64,000 bases of DNA from Massospora cicadina (lineage: Eukaryota; Entomophthoromycota; Entomophthoromycetes; Entomophthorales; Entomophthoraceae). Location: NCBI GenBank assembly GCA_022478985.1, contig JAKSZP010006634.1, forward strand, positions 176,387 to 240,386. Direction: 5' to 3'. Each line of letters opens with the position of its first letter. Position 1 is the first letter of the stretch. Shown here one piece after another: positions 46,288 through 57,560 of this stretch. The notes beneath the pieces are model-generated. The model did not search any database and was not told the origin of the DNA. It saw nothing but the letters and a program-made list of their open reading frames with translations. A program made the translations under genes and the position numbers.

Positions 46288-46480
46288 TTTTGGAACTAGA
46301 GGGTCCAGTAGAACCAGGAAGAACAAAGGCCCTTCAAAGCCAGTTGGTCCTATAATGTTTTAAAGTCCAGGAGGTCTGAGGGTCCAATTGTTCTAATAAC
46401 CATTGAGTCCTAAAAAGGTCTATTAGGGCCCAGGGGCTCTAGAGGGTCCTGCAGGACCCCTTTCCTAGAAGGTCCATATG
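46288..46480 (-). pseudogene. Second collagen-like Gly-X-Y relic
   Basis: Read on the minus strand with a few single-base slips, triplets GPA GPS, GP(stop), GLN GY(stop), GPS, GP(P) GL(stop), GPT GFE GPL, GST GPS follow one another. Gly codons occur every nine bases and Pro is frequent in the X position. Stops replace Y residues at three points. This periodicity is characteristic of a collagen triple helix and not of chance AT-rich DNA. It is more decayed than the relic at 4084-4281, and a common origin cannot be shown. A 61-codon minus-strand frame just upstream (46511-46696) may be part of the same dead gene. Confidence 0.5.
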
Positions 46481-47286
46481 ATTTAAAAAAAGAATGAGAA
46501 CTGGGTGGTTTTAGAAACTCAATTGGTCCTGTACTTCCTGACAGCTTGATGAGTTCTGGTAGAGACTTGTGGGGACAGATTTTAATATGGCATCTGATTT
46601 TCTAGATGTAGAAGATGCATAAAGTTGTGTCACATGATTTTTCCAGGTAGACTCAATAATATAAAATTCAGTAGTGATTTTAGATTTAGAGTACATATTA
46701 TTTATTTATTCACCCAGAAACAACTTTATAAAAACAAAAAATAGATTAATCAGTTTTATATGTGATTGTATAAAATATTAATGTTGCCACATATTGGAAA
46801 ACCTAATTTACTTATTCCACTGATATCCATAATGACATTCCAAATATACAAATACAATTAATGAGATATATTTATAAAACTATTAACATACATAAATATA
46901 GGTTTTCCAAGTAAACTTTGATGGAACATCTTTTGATGATGAAATCCTGTGGTTATTAAAAATGATATACAATAGGATAATAAAGTAGAGTTATTTACGT
47001 AATCAATGTTGGGTTCATCTGGATGTAAACTTATTAAACTTCATAATTCTCTGATAGTTGAGGGAACAGTGAAACCTTAAAACCGGTTGTTTTGTTATCT
47101 TATCAAATATACCACCATTTTAAGCCTGATGCTAGTTGTTCTTTTCTCCCACCTTTATCATATAATCTGCAGTATTAAAAGCAAAAATATAAAAGTTAAT
47201 TTATTCATAAAAATATAATTTTTAGATCACTAAGCGAGATTTGACTTTGGTGATAGAAGACCATCAATCAAGTTAATTGCTCATTA
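46481..47286. other. AT-rich spacer
   Basis: Apart from the frame at 46511-46696 mentioned with the collagen-like relic, nothing is supported. Confidence 0.35.
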
Positions 47287-47291
47287 TAAGG

Positions 47292-48215
47292 TGTTGGAAT
47301 TTCAGCTGACCATATTATTCATCTCACTTATAGATTATGTATTTTAAATATTATTATTCACAATCTAATTTTTGATGATGAATGAAAATTAATTAATAGT
47401 CAAAAATCAATTGAAGGATATTGTCCAATGATTAGTTTTAAATTAGTGTTTTGTCAGGATCATCCCAGAAAATATTATTTAGGCAATTTAATGAGGGATT
47501 AATACCCAATAGTCAGATTACTATGATAAATTATTCCAACCAAACAATTAAGCGTTTGTCAAACCTACTAAAGCGTTTCTAATGCTTGTTTTGAAGATAG
47601 TAAGTGTAATCAGGCAACACGGCCCATATGAAATTATTGTCCAGTTCCATTCACTAATAGATGATTTCTGAACCGCAAAGATTACCCTACTGGAGATTAA
47701 CCAAGGCAAAGAAACCCGCCATTATTCAGAAGTTAATCTTAAGATTTAAAACAGGTGGAGAAAAAATAAATCTCTAGTGAGCAGCTGAAAAGCTGTGCTC
47801 CTGTTGCCTATAAAAATACCCGGTATTTTCATAATAAAACAAATTTTTATTTTATAAAAACTTAATATTTTATATATTAGTTGTATAGTTTATTCTTTTG
47901 GATAAAGTGCAAGGATTAGAATATCCTTAGGTCTTTTTGTTTATCAAATCTCCGCCAGTTAGCGTGAAAAGAATTGGGAAGTGTTCCCTACCAGTTTAAT
48001 GATACCCTAAAGACAATGAAGCACCTGTTTAGCGTTAACCTTTACGTTCAACGTGGCTTTTTAAGCACTCAACGTGAATAATAATATTCATACTAATATT
48101 GTCCAATTTATTTAGTTAATTTAATCAATTCAATTTATTGGCAACCTGTGCAGTTAAATATGGGGAGCTAAAGTGAACTACAATCTTTCAATAGCAAAGC
48201 TCCCAGATTTTAACA
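47292..48215 (+). repeat. 5' LTR of Gypsy-3
   Basis: It shares long blocks with 54137-55061, such as AGCGTTTCTAATGCTTGTTTT, AAGAAACCCGCCATTATTCAG and GTTCCCTACCAGTTTAA. It contains the palindrome AAAATACC-C-GGTATTTT (47813-47829), next to a TATAAAAA that could be the promoter TATA; the palindrome is decayed in the 3' LTR. Confidence 0.88.
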
Positions 48216-48216
48216 T

Positions 48217-49505
48217 TTGGTTCTCACTAAAGGGGTAGTTGAGTTTCTAGAAATCAAATTCAATAGCAAGAAGTTATCAATAATAGCATATCAAAACAAA
48301 CTTCAGAAACTATGGACAGAGATAGATACTGTCAAAAAGAACATGTTAATCTCAGCATCACAAGCTGATGTCACTGCCTTGGAGGAGCGTGTAACTAAAG
48401 TTAAAGAGGAGATTGAGCAGTTCATGAAAATTGATAATGACCTCAGTGGGAAGGTGGCCTCTTTGAAGTGATTATTGGCAAATCAGTAAAATAAATCTAA
48501 TTCCAAAAGACTGAATGGGAGGTGGACAGAGAACGCTTCCACTGTATTTAGGAGGAAATGGTGAGAATGTGGAAGCATAGTGAGGAGCTAGAGAATCACA
48601 AGTGTGATTGTGCTCAACTGGAGGAAAATAAATCCAACAATCATAAGTATTAAACTCCAATTAGGAATGAAGACCCAACAGAATTACTCTAAATTTATCT
48701 CTGCCTTGTCAAAGATGACTCCTGAAGCATCGCTTTTGGTAAATAGAGTCATTGGGTAGGAATCCCCTGCCAGTAAAGCGACTGAAGAGTTTTAGAATGC
48801 ACCAATATTGCCCGCCTTTCACCAGGATAATGCACCGGCGTTTTACATTTTTTCAAGATGATAATGCTTGGTTATGTGGACCTCCAAAAATTGATAGCCA
48901 TTATTATCTTCTCAACAATGACTGTCAGAAGCTGGAGTTGCCTCACCTTAATGGGGATATTTGATCTCATGCTGAAGATAAAGAAGCGATCATGACCAAA
49001 TTCAGAAGCCCTACCCCTATGGCCAAACGCAATAATAAATTATGGGTATACAATTCCAAAAGTATGAATCCTTAACCACTTTCACCAATTGTTTTACCAG
49101 GCGTTGCAAATCCTGGCGAGGGCAAAAGTACTTTCAGATTATGATGCATGCATAGCTATAAGTCAACCCTTCAGCCCTATAAATAATGCATCAGTTTATG
49201 GAATCAGCACTGGTGAATCAAACCTTGACCTCACAGATGGTGGATCATATTAAGATGCTTGGAGCGACCTTTGAAGCTCCCAATAGAACCTATAAAAATT
49301 GATCTTGATGAAAGCTCAGGATATCATTAAATTCACTGAGACCTATAAGGAACCCGATATTAAATTATACTGTGAAAACCCCAAGGGACAAAAACGAGAG
49401 GATAAAATGCCAATCTGTTTTTTCCATTGTGAAAAACTTGGGCATTTAATTGCTCAATTTTATAATAAGAAGCTGAAGGAACACGTTAATTTTAAGTTAG
49501 ACTAA
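48217..49505 (+). pseudogene. Gag relic of Gypsy-3
   Basis: The frame 48217-48471 is an 84-codon coiled-coil-like stretch (KLQKLWTEIDTVKKNM, VTALEERVTKVKEEIEQF). After decayed sequence, 49299-49505 holds a damaged knuckle ICFFHCEKLGHLIAQFYNKK with one extra residue between the first cysteines and Phe in place of the last Cys. The start codon of the first frame overlaps the presumed primer-binding site, so the true Gag start is uncertain. Confidence 0.6.
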
Positions 49506-50121
49506 GGAAAATGAAACCAGTAAAGAGTCAGGAAAAGGACCAGAAGTCTAGATAAGGGACAATCAAGTACTGCTGTCACACCTTCCCCCTGACATCATGT
49601 GATAAAGATATAATAATATCTCTAATTTATTTGTGGAAGATGACGCACCTGATCTTTTTTACTAAGTGGTCAATTTGTACATCAACCTAACTACCTGTCC
49701 AATAGCAAAGGGGATAAACCCTGAAATTATGAATGTGGTTGCTGACCCTATGCTCTACAAATAGCTGAGAAGATTAATTCCATCAAAAGCTTTTTTAGAG
49801 ATAATCAAAACGAAAATTAATGAAGCAAACGTTTTCTTTCCTATTAGCGCAATCAAGTAATCTTTCCCTTTGTATCTGTGAGATTAATTTATACTCTCAA
49901 GTTAGCAAATAATACCAATATTTACTCAGTAAATACCTTATTGCATTACTCTTAGTGAACCTATGCTTACATTACAGTCAATAGAATAAGAGTTTGTGCA
50001 ACAATTGACAATGAAGCGCCCACCAATATTGTTTTGACCAGATTAATAAAAAAATGAAGATTTCACTATATTTGGAGCACTGGAAAGAGTATGGAACTTT
50101 CAGACCAGATATAAACAAATA

Positions 50122-50310
50122 ATGTGTAGCATAAAGTGCGCTACCACTTCAGTTCAAATCCTGGTGGTATCAGCTCCTGACTTAGTATTGGCTAATCGAA
50201 ACTATGACATACTCAATGATGGAATTCCAAGAAATTGTGGTGTTAAGTGCAATATTGAAGAAAATACCCTGACGATTTTGGGACAAACCCTGCCCTTTGT
50301 ATATCAGTAG
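50122..50310 (+). pseudogene. Protease C-terminal relic of Gypsy-3
   Basis: YDILNDGIPRNCGVKCNIEENTLTI corresponds to the ILGxDFLxxxGVxIDYxxNTLTI end of Gypsy proteases. The catalytic DTG part is not recognisable upstream. Confidence 0.5.
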
Positions 50311-51149
50311 AAAGGTGAGGCTCTTCTGGATAAAAGGAATAATTTTGTAAATGTGATTTACAACGATGACAATATAACCATTCAATACAAATTATTTGGA
50401 CAAAAATAGAGGGAAATGCCAAAGAGGATCCTGAAAAATGTGGAACACCTTTAAGGATGAACGTGACGAACACCATTCTACCTTAGGGACACAAATTATA
50501 GTTGACACCAGGTTATTTCTCAAAATCCCATAACAGCTACATGGAGAAGTCTTTATCCCTTTGAATAAATTGAGGATCAAGCCATAAGTAGCGCCTGGGA
50601 TTATTATGCCAGGCCACAGGGAAGTAAGAGTACTCTTAGCCAATCTGAGTGAATGACCTTTGAAAGTTTAAAAGAATCATTTCATTTCATTTCTGCACCT
50701 GACCCTATGGCTGAATTAATTGAATTTAATGATTTTAAAATGTTGTTTGAAAATGGGGCTACAGGTGGACGTTGCCAAAAACGTCACTATATTGGAAAAT
50801 AGGGATCAATTGGCTGATCTATCAGAATGACAGCAAGTGGAAGTGCAACGACTATTTGAGTAACTGGGTGATATTTGCTCAGAATGACCATGACCTCAGA
50901 TGCATGAAAAACGTGATCTATAAGTTTGACACTGGGAATATTCGCTGATAAGAATTCAACCTGTCCATTGATCTAGGGCTGCTGAACCAATGGTTAGTGA
51001 AGGAACCAGCAATATGGTTGAGCATGGGCTCTTTATTATATCGTAAAGTCATGGATGAGTCCAATCTTAATTTTTAAAAGAAAGGACAGATCGAGCAAGT
51101 AATGATTAATTATCGCCAATCAAATAAAATCACTAAATTACAATAATAA

Positions 51150-51560
51150 CCTTTGATAATGATCAACAGCGTGCTTGATCGCCTAGGGGATACAAAGTAC
51201 TTTTTGGCTATAGACTTGATTTTGGGATATTAGTTAAACGGTTTTCCAAAGGAAGATTAAGAAAATTGTGCAATAAATCACCGCACAAGGGATGTATCAG
51301 CCGATCAGAATGCCCAGTGATTGTGCAACATTCTGGTGACATTGCAGAGGGCCATGTACTCAATACTAAGTATTTTAAAATTTTCCTACATTCTGGTATA
51401 CCCAGGAGATATAAATGTCTTCTGTAAGACATTTACAGTCCACTCAGAGCATTTGGAGGAAGTAATCAAGTATTTGGAATTGGCGAATATAAACATAAAG
51501 CTGATAAAATGCCATTTTTAAAAAGAAGGAGCTCAAATATTTGTGGTTGTAATGAACTCT
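51150..51560 (+). pseudogene. Reverse transcriptase relic of Gypsy-3
   Basis: Readable blocks are RLGDTKYFLAIDLILGY (first catalytic Asp kept) and LVTLQRAMYSIL. After these comes YILVYPGDINVFCKTFTVHSEHLEEV, in which the catalytic Y-x-D-D has become YPGD, and then NIKLIKCHF. Frames are broken repeatedly. Confidence 0.65.
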
Positions 51561-51693
51561 GGAAGACTACAAATGCAACCAATGAAGATAGAGACCATTG
51601 AGAATATGTCAATCCTGAAGATCATTCAGGATATACAAGTTTTTTCTGGGGATGATTATATACTATCACTGACTTATCGAAATTTAGCATGAA

Positions 51694-52200
51694 TTGTTGG
51701 CCATTGTTCTACTATTAAAGAATTTGAAAAAAGCCATTATTTTGAATGATGAAGACCAGAAATTATTTGATGAGCTCCAAAAGTGTCTAATGAGTAGCCC
51801 TATGCTAAAGTACACAAATTTTAATCGGGAATTCATCATTCAAATAGATGCCTCATTAATAGCAATTGGTGCGGTTTTTAGTCAAGTGGATGGCGACAGG
51901 GGAGAGATTTTGGTGGCATATGTGAGCAGAACATTGACGCCAGCAAAAAGGAATTAAACCATTATAGAGCGTGAGTGCCTGGCATTGTTTACGCCTGCAA
52001 ATAATTTTGAGTGTACATACATGGGATACACTTTAAAGTTGTAACTGACCATTCATCCCTGCGCTGGCTACACAACTTTAAGAGACCAGAGGGAAACTGG
52101 CACGTGGGCTTTGAAACTGCAAGCCCATGACTTTAAGATTATTCATTGAGCTAGAGAAGCGTATCAGAATGTAAAAAGTTGCTATAATTGCCTGTTAATC
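51694..52200 (+). pseudogene. RNase H relic of Gypsy-3
   Basis: The frame 51694-51957 carries KLFDELQKCLMSSPMLKY, IIQIDASLIAIGAVFSQVDG and ILVAYVSRTLTPAKRN. After a stop it continues IIERECLALF, with later fragments (VTDHSSL region, THGL-type end) in other phases. Confidence 0.7.
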
Positions 52201-52379
52201 AAGTTGTATATCAACAGTTTGACAAATTATTCCAACAGTTGATCAAAGGCAATATTGGGGTTGAACCCCTAGAAATTTAGAGTGGTCTAAGGAAAGTAAT
52301 GGAGAATATTGAATTGTAGAATGATCAGCTATATAAAACGAGAGAAAAATGGTTTTTTATTCCCTAAGCTGTCAGAACA

Positions 52380-53380
52380 AGCTGTTGTTTATTTAAGCTG
52401 CACATAAAGTCATCAGCCATGGTGTCTTAAGGAATACTATGGATCATATTCGCCAGTATTATTACTGGAAAAGATTATTTATGATGTTGCGGATTACTTG
52501 TTCTGTTTTGTGGAGTGCTAACTCCACTAGCTGCACAATAATGTTGTAGGACACCAGCTAATACGCCCAGGTTTCACGTGGCACATTTTGTCCATAGATG
52601 TTATGGGACCGTTGAGTTTCAGTACTGGGGCGTGAAGTACATGATAATTGCAATAGGCTATCTAACTTGATGGTTCAAAACAAAAGCCTTGAGCAGAGTG
52701 GATGCCCCAAGCATGACAAAATTCATAATAGACCAAGTGGTATACTGGCACAGATGCCCTCAAACTCTACTAAGTGACATTGGGACAACTTTATGTCCTA
52801 CATAATTTTAAGGTTAAACAAAGTAATGGGAATCTTAGGAGTGGTGTCCATTCCCTACCGCCCAGAAACAAATGGGATGTGGAGAGTAAACGCTTCACTA
52901 GCTGCGATGCTGAGAAAACTAGCCTTGGCGAAATTTAAGGATTAGGAACCTATATGAGTTCAGTTACCTTTGCCTACAATATCAGTTGCCATTTGGTGAC
53001 AAGGAAAAAGCTGTTTTAACTTATATATGGGTATAGGCCACATTACAATCAAACTTGTATTCCTCCATTAACCAGCTTTGAGTGAAGTGCTGAATAATGC
53101 ATATTTCAGTTGATTGAAGATAAGATTGAGTTATAATCTCAGGTATTTGATATGAATGTGAAGAAGAGAATCAATGCAAAGAAAATTGATGATAAGTTTT
53201 GGCTGGCATTAAGAGAATACCATGTAGAAAATAGGGTAGCTTATTGTGACACCCATGGTTTTTGGAAAATACAAGTTGGACGCCCTATGGTTGGGACTGT
53301 TAAAGGTTGTTTTTAAGTTGGTGACTGATACATATACAATAATTAACATTGAGGATAGTTGTATAGTAAATAGAGACCAT
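52380..53380 (+). pseudogene. Integrase relic of Gypsy-3
   Basis: Fragments in several phases: an HGVLRNTMDHIRQYYYWKRLF zinc-region remnant, VISIPYRPETNGMWRVNASL-type core in which the catalytic Glu motif (usually GQVERVN) has become GMWRVN, and a C-terminal SH3-like stretch KVVFKLVTDTYTIINIED. It is non-functional. There is no chromodomain that I can see. Confidence 0.55.
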
Positions 53381-53638
53381 GCTAAGTAGTTGAGGTATTG
53401 AACTTGAGAGAAAAAATGATAATAAAATAAGAAAAAAAGCTAAAAAGCTAAAAAATAAAATATAAAACATTGTTAAAAAATATAAAAAATATAAAAAAAT
53501 CAATGAAAAATATATTTATATGAAAAATATCTATGATGAAAAAATAGAATAAAGGGAAAATTATAAAATTATTGCGTTTTTTGTTGTTTAGTTGCCTCAG
53601 TTGAGAAGATCTAGAGGGGATCCCACCTTTCATCATTA

Positions 53639-54136
53639 AACGGGGAAAAGGGGGATAAACTTTTGGAGTGTATTGATGAAGTTCAGTAGGACCAGCTCAG
53701 GCTGAAATTGGGTCCACTTTGAGTAGTCCTAGGGGTTAGTACAGGACTCAGTAAGGATGACTGAGAGGATCCTGTGAATGACAAGGATTAATTGGAACCC
53801 GTCCTAGGATTAGTACAGGTTGTATGATGAGGAGTTTTTGGGAACCTATCCAGGGGTTTGTACAGGTTGACAAGTCGATTTTTTGGCAAGGATGCCTGAT
53901 ATAGTTCTGGTAAAGCATGATGTTGCAGGAACTGCGCTCAAGTGAGGCGGCAGCAGGTAGCAACCAGGGAAGAGGAGTTGTGATGCTGAACATGGCATAG
54001 GAGCGTTGAGTGTGGACAGAGCTGAGCTCAGCTGAAGTCACATAATTATAATGGCCAAACATGACCACAGCTTGAGGCGACATCCATCCCTAAAGTTTCT
54101 ATCTTCTGCTGTAATATCTGATTATGCAGGGGAATA
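53639..54136 (+). other. Region between integrase and 3' LTR of Gypsy-3
   Basis: It begins with a purine tract AACGGGGAAAAGGGGGATAA (53640-53659) that looks like a polypurine tract but lies about 480 bases before the LTR. It then holds three copies of a CCTAGGNTTAGTACAGG-type motif (53728, 53802 and 53847). Confidence 0.4.
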
Positions 54137-55061
54137 TGTTGGAATTTCAGTTGAACACATTATCCATCTCACATGCAGATTAAGTATTTCAAAGCTTGTT
54201 ATTCATAATGTAGTATCTTTTGATGATTGCCAAATAATTTATTGGTTGTAAATAATCAAAGGATATAATCTGATGATTAGTGAATTAGTGTTTTCTCAAG
54301 GATTATTTTTAACAATATTAAATAGGTAATTCAATGAGGGATTGATACCCAAAATTAAGATTACTTTTTTAATTAATTTTAAACAAACTATTATGGCGTT
54401 TGTCAAACCTACTAAAGCGTTTCTAATGCTTGTTTTAAAGATAGTAAGTGTAATCAGGCGGCACGGCCCATATGAAATTATTGTCCAGTTCCATTCAAAA
54501 ATAAATGATTTCTGAACCTCAATGATTACCCAACTGGAGATTGACCAAGGCAAAGAAACCCGCCATTATTCAGAAGTTAATCTTAGACATAAAACATGTG
54601 GAGAAAAAATAAATCTCCAGTGAGCAGCCGAAAAGCTGTGCTCCTGTTGCCCTATAAGAATACCCGTTATTTTTATAATAAAACAGATTTCAATTTTATA
54701 AAAACTTAAAATTTTATACTTTTTTGTATATTTTACGCCTTTGTATAAGAGTGCAAGAATTGAATATCCTTAGGTTATTTTGTTTTCTATCAGATCTCTG
54801 CGGCTCAGCGTGAAGAGAATAGGGAAGGGTTCCCTACCAGTTTAAAGATACCTTCAAGACGAAGAAGCACCTGTTTAGCATTGGACCTTATACTCAACGT
54901 GGCTTTAAGAGCCTTAACTTGAAAAATAGTCCTCATACTATTAGTGCCCCAACTTTTTCTGTTAATTTAATCAACGTAATGTATCAGCAACCTGAGTAGT
55001 TAAAATAAGGGAGCTAAAGTTAGCTGCAATCTTTAAAGAGCAAGACTCCTGAATTTTAACT
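54137..55061 (+). repeat. 3' LTR of Gypsy-3
   Basis: It matches the 5' LTR along its whole length with many substitutions and indels. It is followed by TAAGG, the second copy of the target duplication. Confidence 0.88.
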
Positions 55062-55066
55062 TAAGG

Positions 55067-55630
55067 ATTGTCTTGATTGAAGTAATTATTAATTGAATGA
55101 GGGTTTACTACAGAAACTCGCAAGACCTGGCAGAGAGCATTAGATTTTTTTAGGTACCAGAGTTGTTTAGATGTACAAACGTCTAAGTTTTAGAAACTGG
55201 AGTTTATTTAAATTGCTCCATTAGTGATATGACATAAACTAAATAGTTATGTTGCTAAAATTATTTAAAAGCCAAATAATATAATAGGCTTATAGCTGTT
55301 ATATGAGGAAAACTATGATTTTTGTTTAGAGTCTGTTACTATTTAGGCTACCTTGGGACCCAATTACTCAAAGTATAGCCTATTAACATTAAGACAAGAT
55401 CTTACCTTTTTGGGTCCTAAAGTTTAATTACCTTGAGAATGCAAACCATTGCCAACTAACATGCTCAGGCCTTTAACAGAACTCTTTTGTGCCAAATTGA
55501 GTTTATATATGAAAGGTTTCAATTTATATCAGTAAATTATAAAAATTATGTTATATACCAACACAATTTAATTTTCTGGATTTATTGATTTTACCTTGAA
55601 TCCCAACAGTGTGGATTAGAAAAAATTAAT
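55067..55630. other. AT-rich spacer
   Basis: No supportable feature. Confidence 0.35.
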
Positions 55631-55639
55631 TAAAATTAT

Positions 55640-57560
55640 TTAAGGTATGCCAACCAGGGATATACATTATCAAGGCTCTAAGAGCTAAAAAAATGAATGA
55701 ACAGACCTACCTGAGCAGAATGGTTTGACCGCCCGAAAACAAGCTGATAAAACACAACCAAACGAGAATACAACCAACCAGGTAGGACAGTGATGAGTCG
55801 CTCAACCCACCATGGCAGAAGGGTAAGAGAGATCAGGTAGAACATACTCAGTATTGGAGTCCTCCTCATAGGCAAGAGTGCAGGCCTAGGCGGAGAGCAA
55901 TGGTGTGGGGTGGTAAGTGATATGGTGAATGAGTTGGCTGATGGTCAGATGGTCGTTGAAATTACCTGCATCAAAAAATTAAAACTAGGTATTTGAAAAG
56001 AAGTTCTCTGCATTAAGGCAGATGGAACAAAGCTGGGATAATAAAGCTACGGTGGTTCAGGTGGCTTTTGTCTTGCCTGTGAAGCAATAAAAAATTTCTG
56101 GATGGCGGCCTTTGCTTGATTGTGGAGAGTTAGGATGTCACTTTTTTCCTATGGGGCTATGGTCAGAGCAAAAATGGGATGAGGGGGATCCTTGGCAAGT
56201 ATCGCTACTGATGAATTGGCCATCTCATGGATGGCGCTAATATCTGGGTGACCAGCTGCAGCAATAGTGAGCTGGTGTTCATAGCGGAACACAGGAGCGT
56301 TTGGCCAGGGGGCATAAAAACGCTGAGGGATCTGAATGGGGTTCTGTGCCCGGATAAATTTTCAATTTGGGTTTCAAGTCTTCAATTAAATTGCCCATTT
56401 CATAAGTTTCTTCCAATGAAGTCCATGGGTTCAAGTCTTAATGGAAATCAGGGTTAGTGAATTGATGGTCTGTGGCTGTCAATTGAAGAATAACGTGGTA
56501 ATGAACTGTTGTCAAATCTGATTCCTGATTGGTTGAGGTGCTGGTGGCACTGAACTGAGGAGGGGGCTGATATGCAGCTGTGGGCCCCATAGCAGCAGGT
56601 TTTGGAGGAGGGGAAGGATTGTACCCGATACTGGGAAGGCAGTGGGGTGTGTGGCAAATTGGGGTCCAGATGGAGACAGAGCAGGTTTGGTGGAAGCATC
56701 AAGAGAGAGACATTTATGCTTCAAGTGATCCAACTCAAGGCAGGATGGACAGATGGTCTGCCTGCCCTTGATGCAGGCCCAAAATGGGTGGTCGTGCAGA
56801 GGGATGACAGTGCAGGGGGGAATCAATACAGCAATTTTATCAAAATTTGGGCTAATCTTGGCAAATTCCTGAGGCCCAGAAAGGCGAGCAGCCCCATTGG
56901 GGACTGCAAACTGAAGGATGGGATTAGAGCCATATGTGGTCAAACCTTCCATCAGCTCCTGGTGGAGTACCATGAGGGGAAGGTGAGTGGGAAACCCCAT
57001 GAACTGAACCACCATAGTGGCATCAGTGGGGAGCCAGGTGCGTGTTGTGGGGATAGGGGTGCCCTGGTAACCAGGGGAGCTTTGGCCGCAGTGTCAGCGT
57101 CAGCTTTACAAGTGAGGCCTAGATCAAAAAATTCCTTTTAGGGGCGGAAATTTATAAGACTGGCTGGCAGCATCACCGCCTGGGCCAAGTTGATAATGGC
57201 TTTCTCTTTGTATGGGAACAATTCTCCAATACTTGACCTGAAGGCCAAAGCGCAGCTGGGATTGGGGGAGAATGAGTGGGCTGCAAGGCACTGCCTGGGC
57301 ATGTTCCAGGTGGATGGCGAGATCCTTGGGTGGAATGAACTTCCCAATGATTTAGTGGGATTAGATGAACCAGTTTGAGCGCGTTTTCCCTCTGGATGGA
57401 AAGCGCTGGGTGGGGTTTCACCTCTGCCCCACATGGGAACAGCCTGCGGAGAATCTGATGTCATCAGGGAGTGAACAGGGGAGATAGGCATAGGCTAGTT
57501 AGACAAGTTTTACTTATCTATTTAAAAATGCTCAAAAGTTACTCTGAGCAGAAAGAAGAT
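55640..57560 (-). mobile_element. ZKE-4: ORF1-only retroelement
   Basis: On the minus strand it starts near CTTTCTGCTCAGAGTAACTTTTGAGC (57560-57530), as ZKE-5 does, and ends in the common tail CCTGGTTGGCATACC (about 55640-55655). The best frame, 57015-56512, holds an RRM-like stretch (VVQFMGFPTHLP, ELMEGLTTYG), then DHPFWACIKGRQ and an intact knuckle ICPSCLELDHLKHKC. Upstream, 57491-57138 is the N-terminal segment (SAFHPEGKRAQTGSSNP, LINFRP). Downstream fragments carry FYAPWPNAPVF and EHQLTIAAAGHP of the second block. Several breaks. Exact duplication not found. Confidence 0.65.

Larger units (their letters stand above)
47292..55061 (+). mobile_element. Gypsy-3: complete but heavily decayed Ty3/Gypsy retrotransposon
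   Basis: Direct LTRs 47292-48215 and 54137-55061 start TGTTGGAATTTCAG. The 5' LTR ends AACA, while the 3' copy ends AACT. The perfect 5-bp duplication TAAGG flanks them (47287-47291 and 55062-55066). A TGG-starting tract at 48218-48235 fits a primer-binding site. Protein relics in order are coiled-coil and zinc-knuckle Gag, protease, reverse transcriptase, RNase H and integrase. The LTRs are clearly more diverged than those of Gypsy-1, with several indels, so this is an old insertion. Confidence 0.88.

Noticed and set aside
53300..53636. Phe/Ile-rich membrane protein frames on the minus strand
   Set aside because: They arise from an A-rich low-complexity stretch (AAAAATATAAAAAAT) after the Gypsy-3 integrase.
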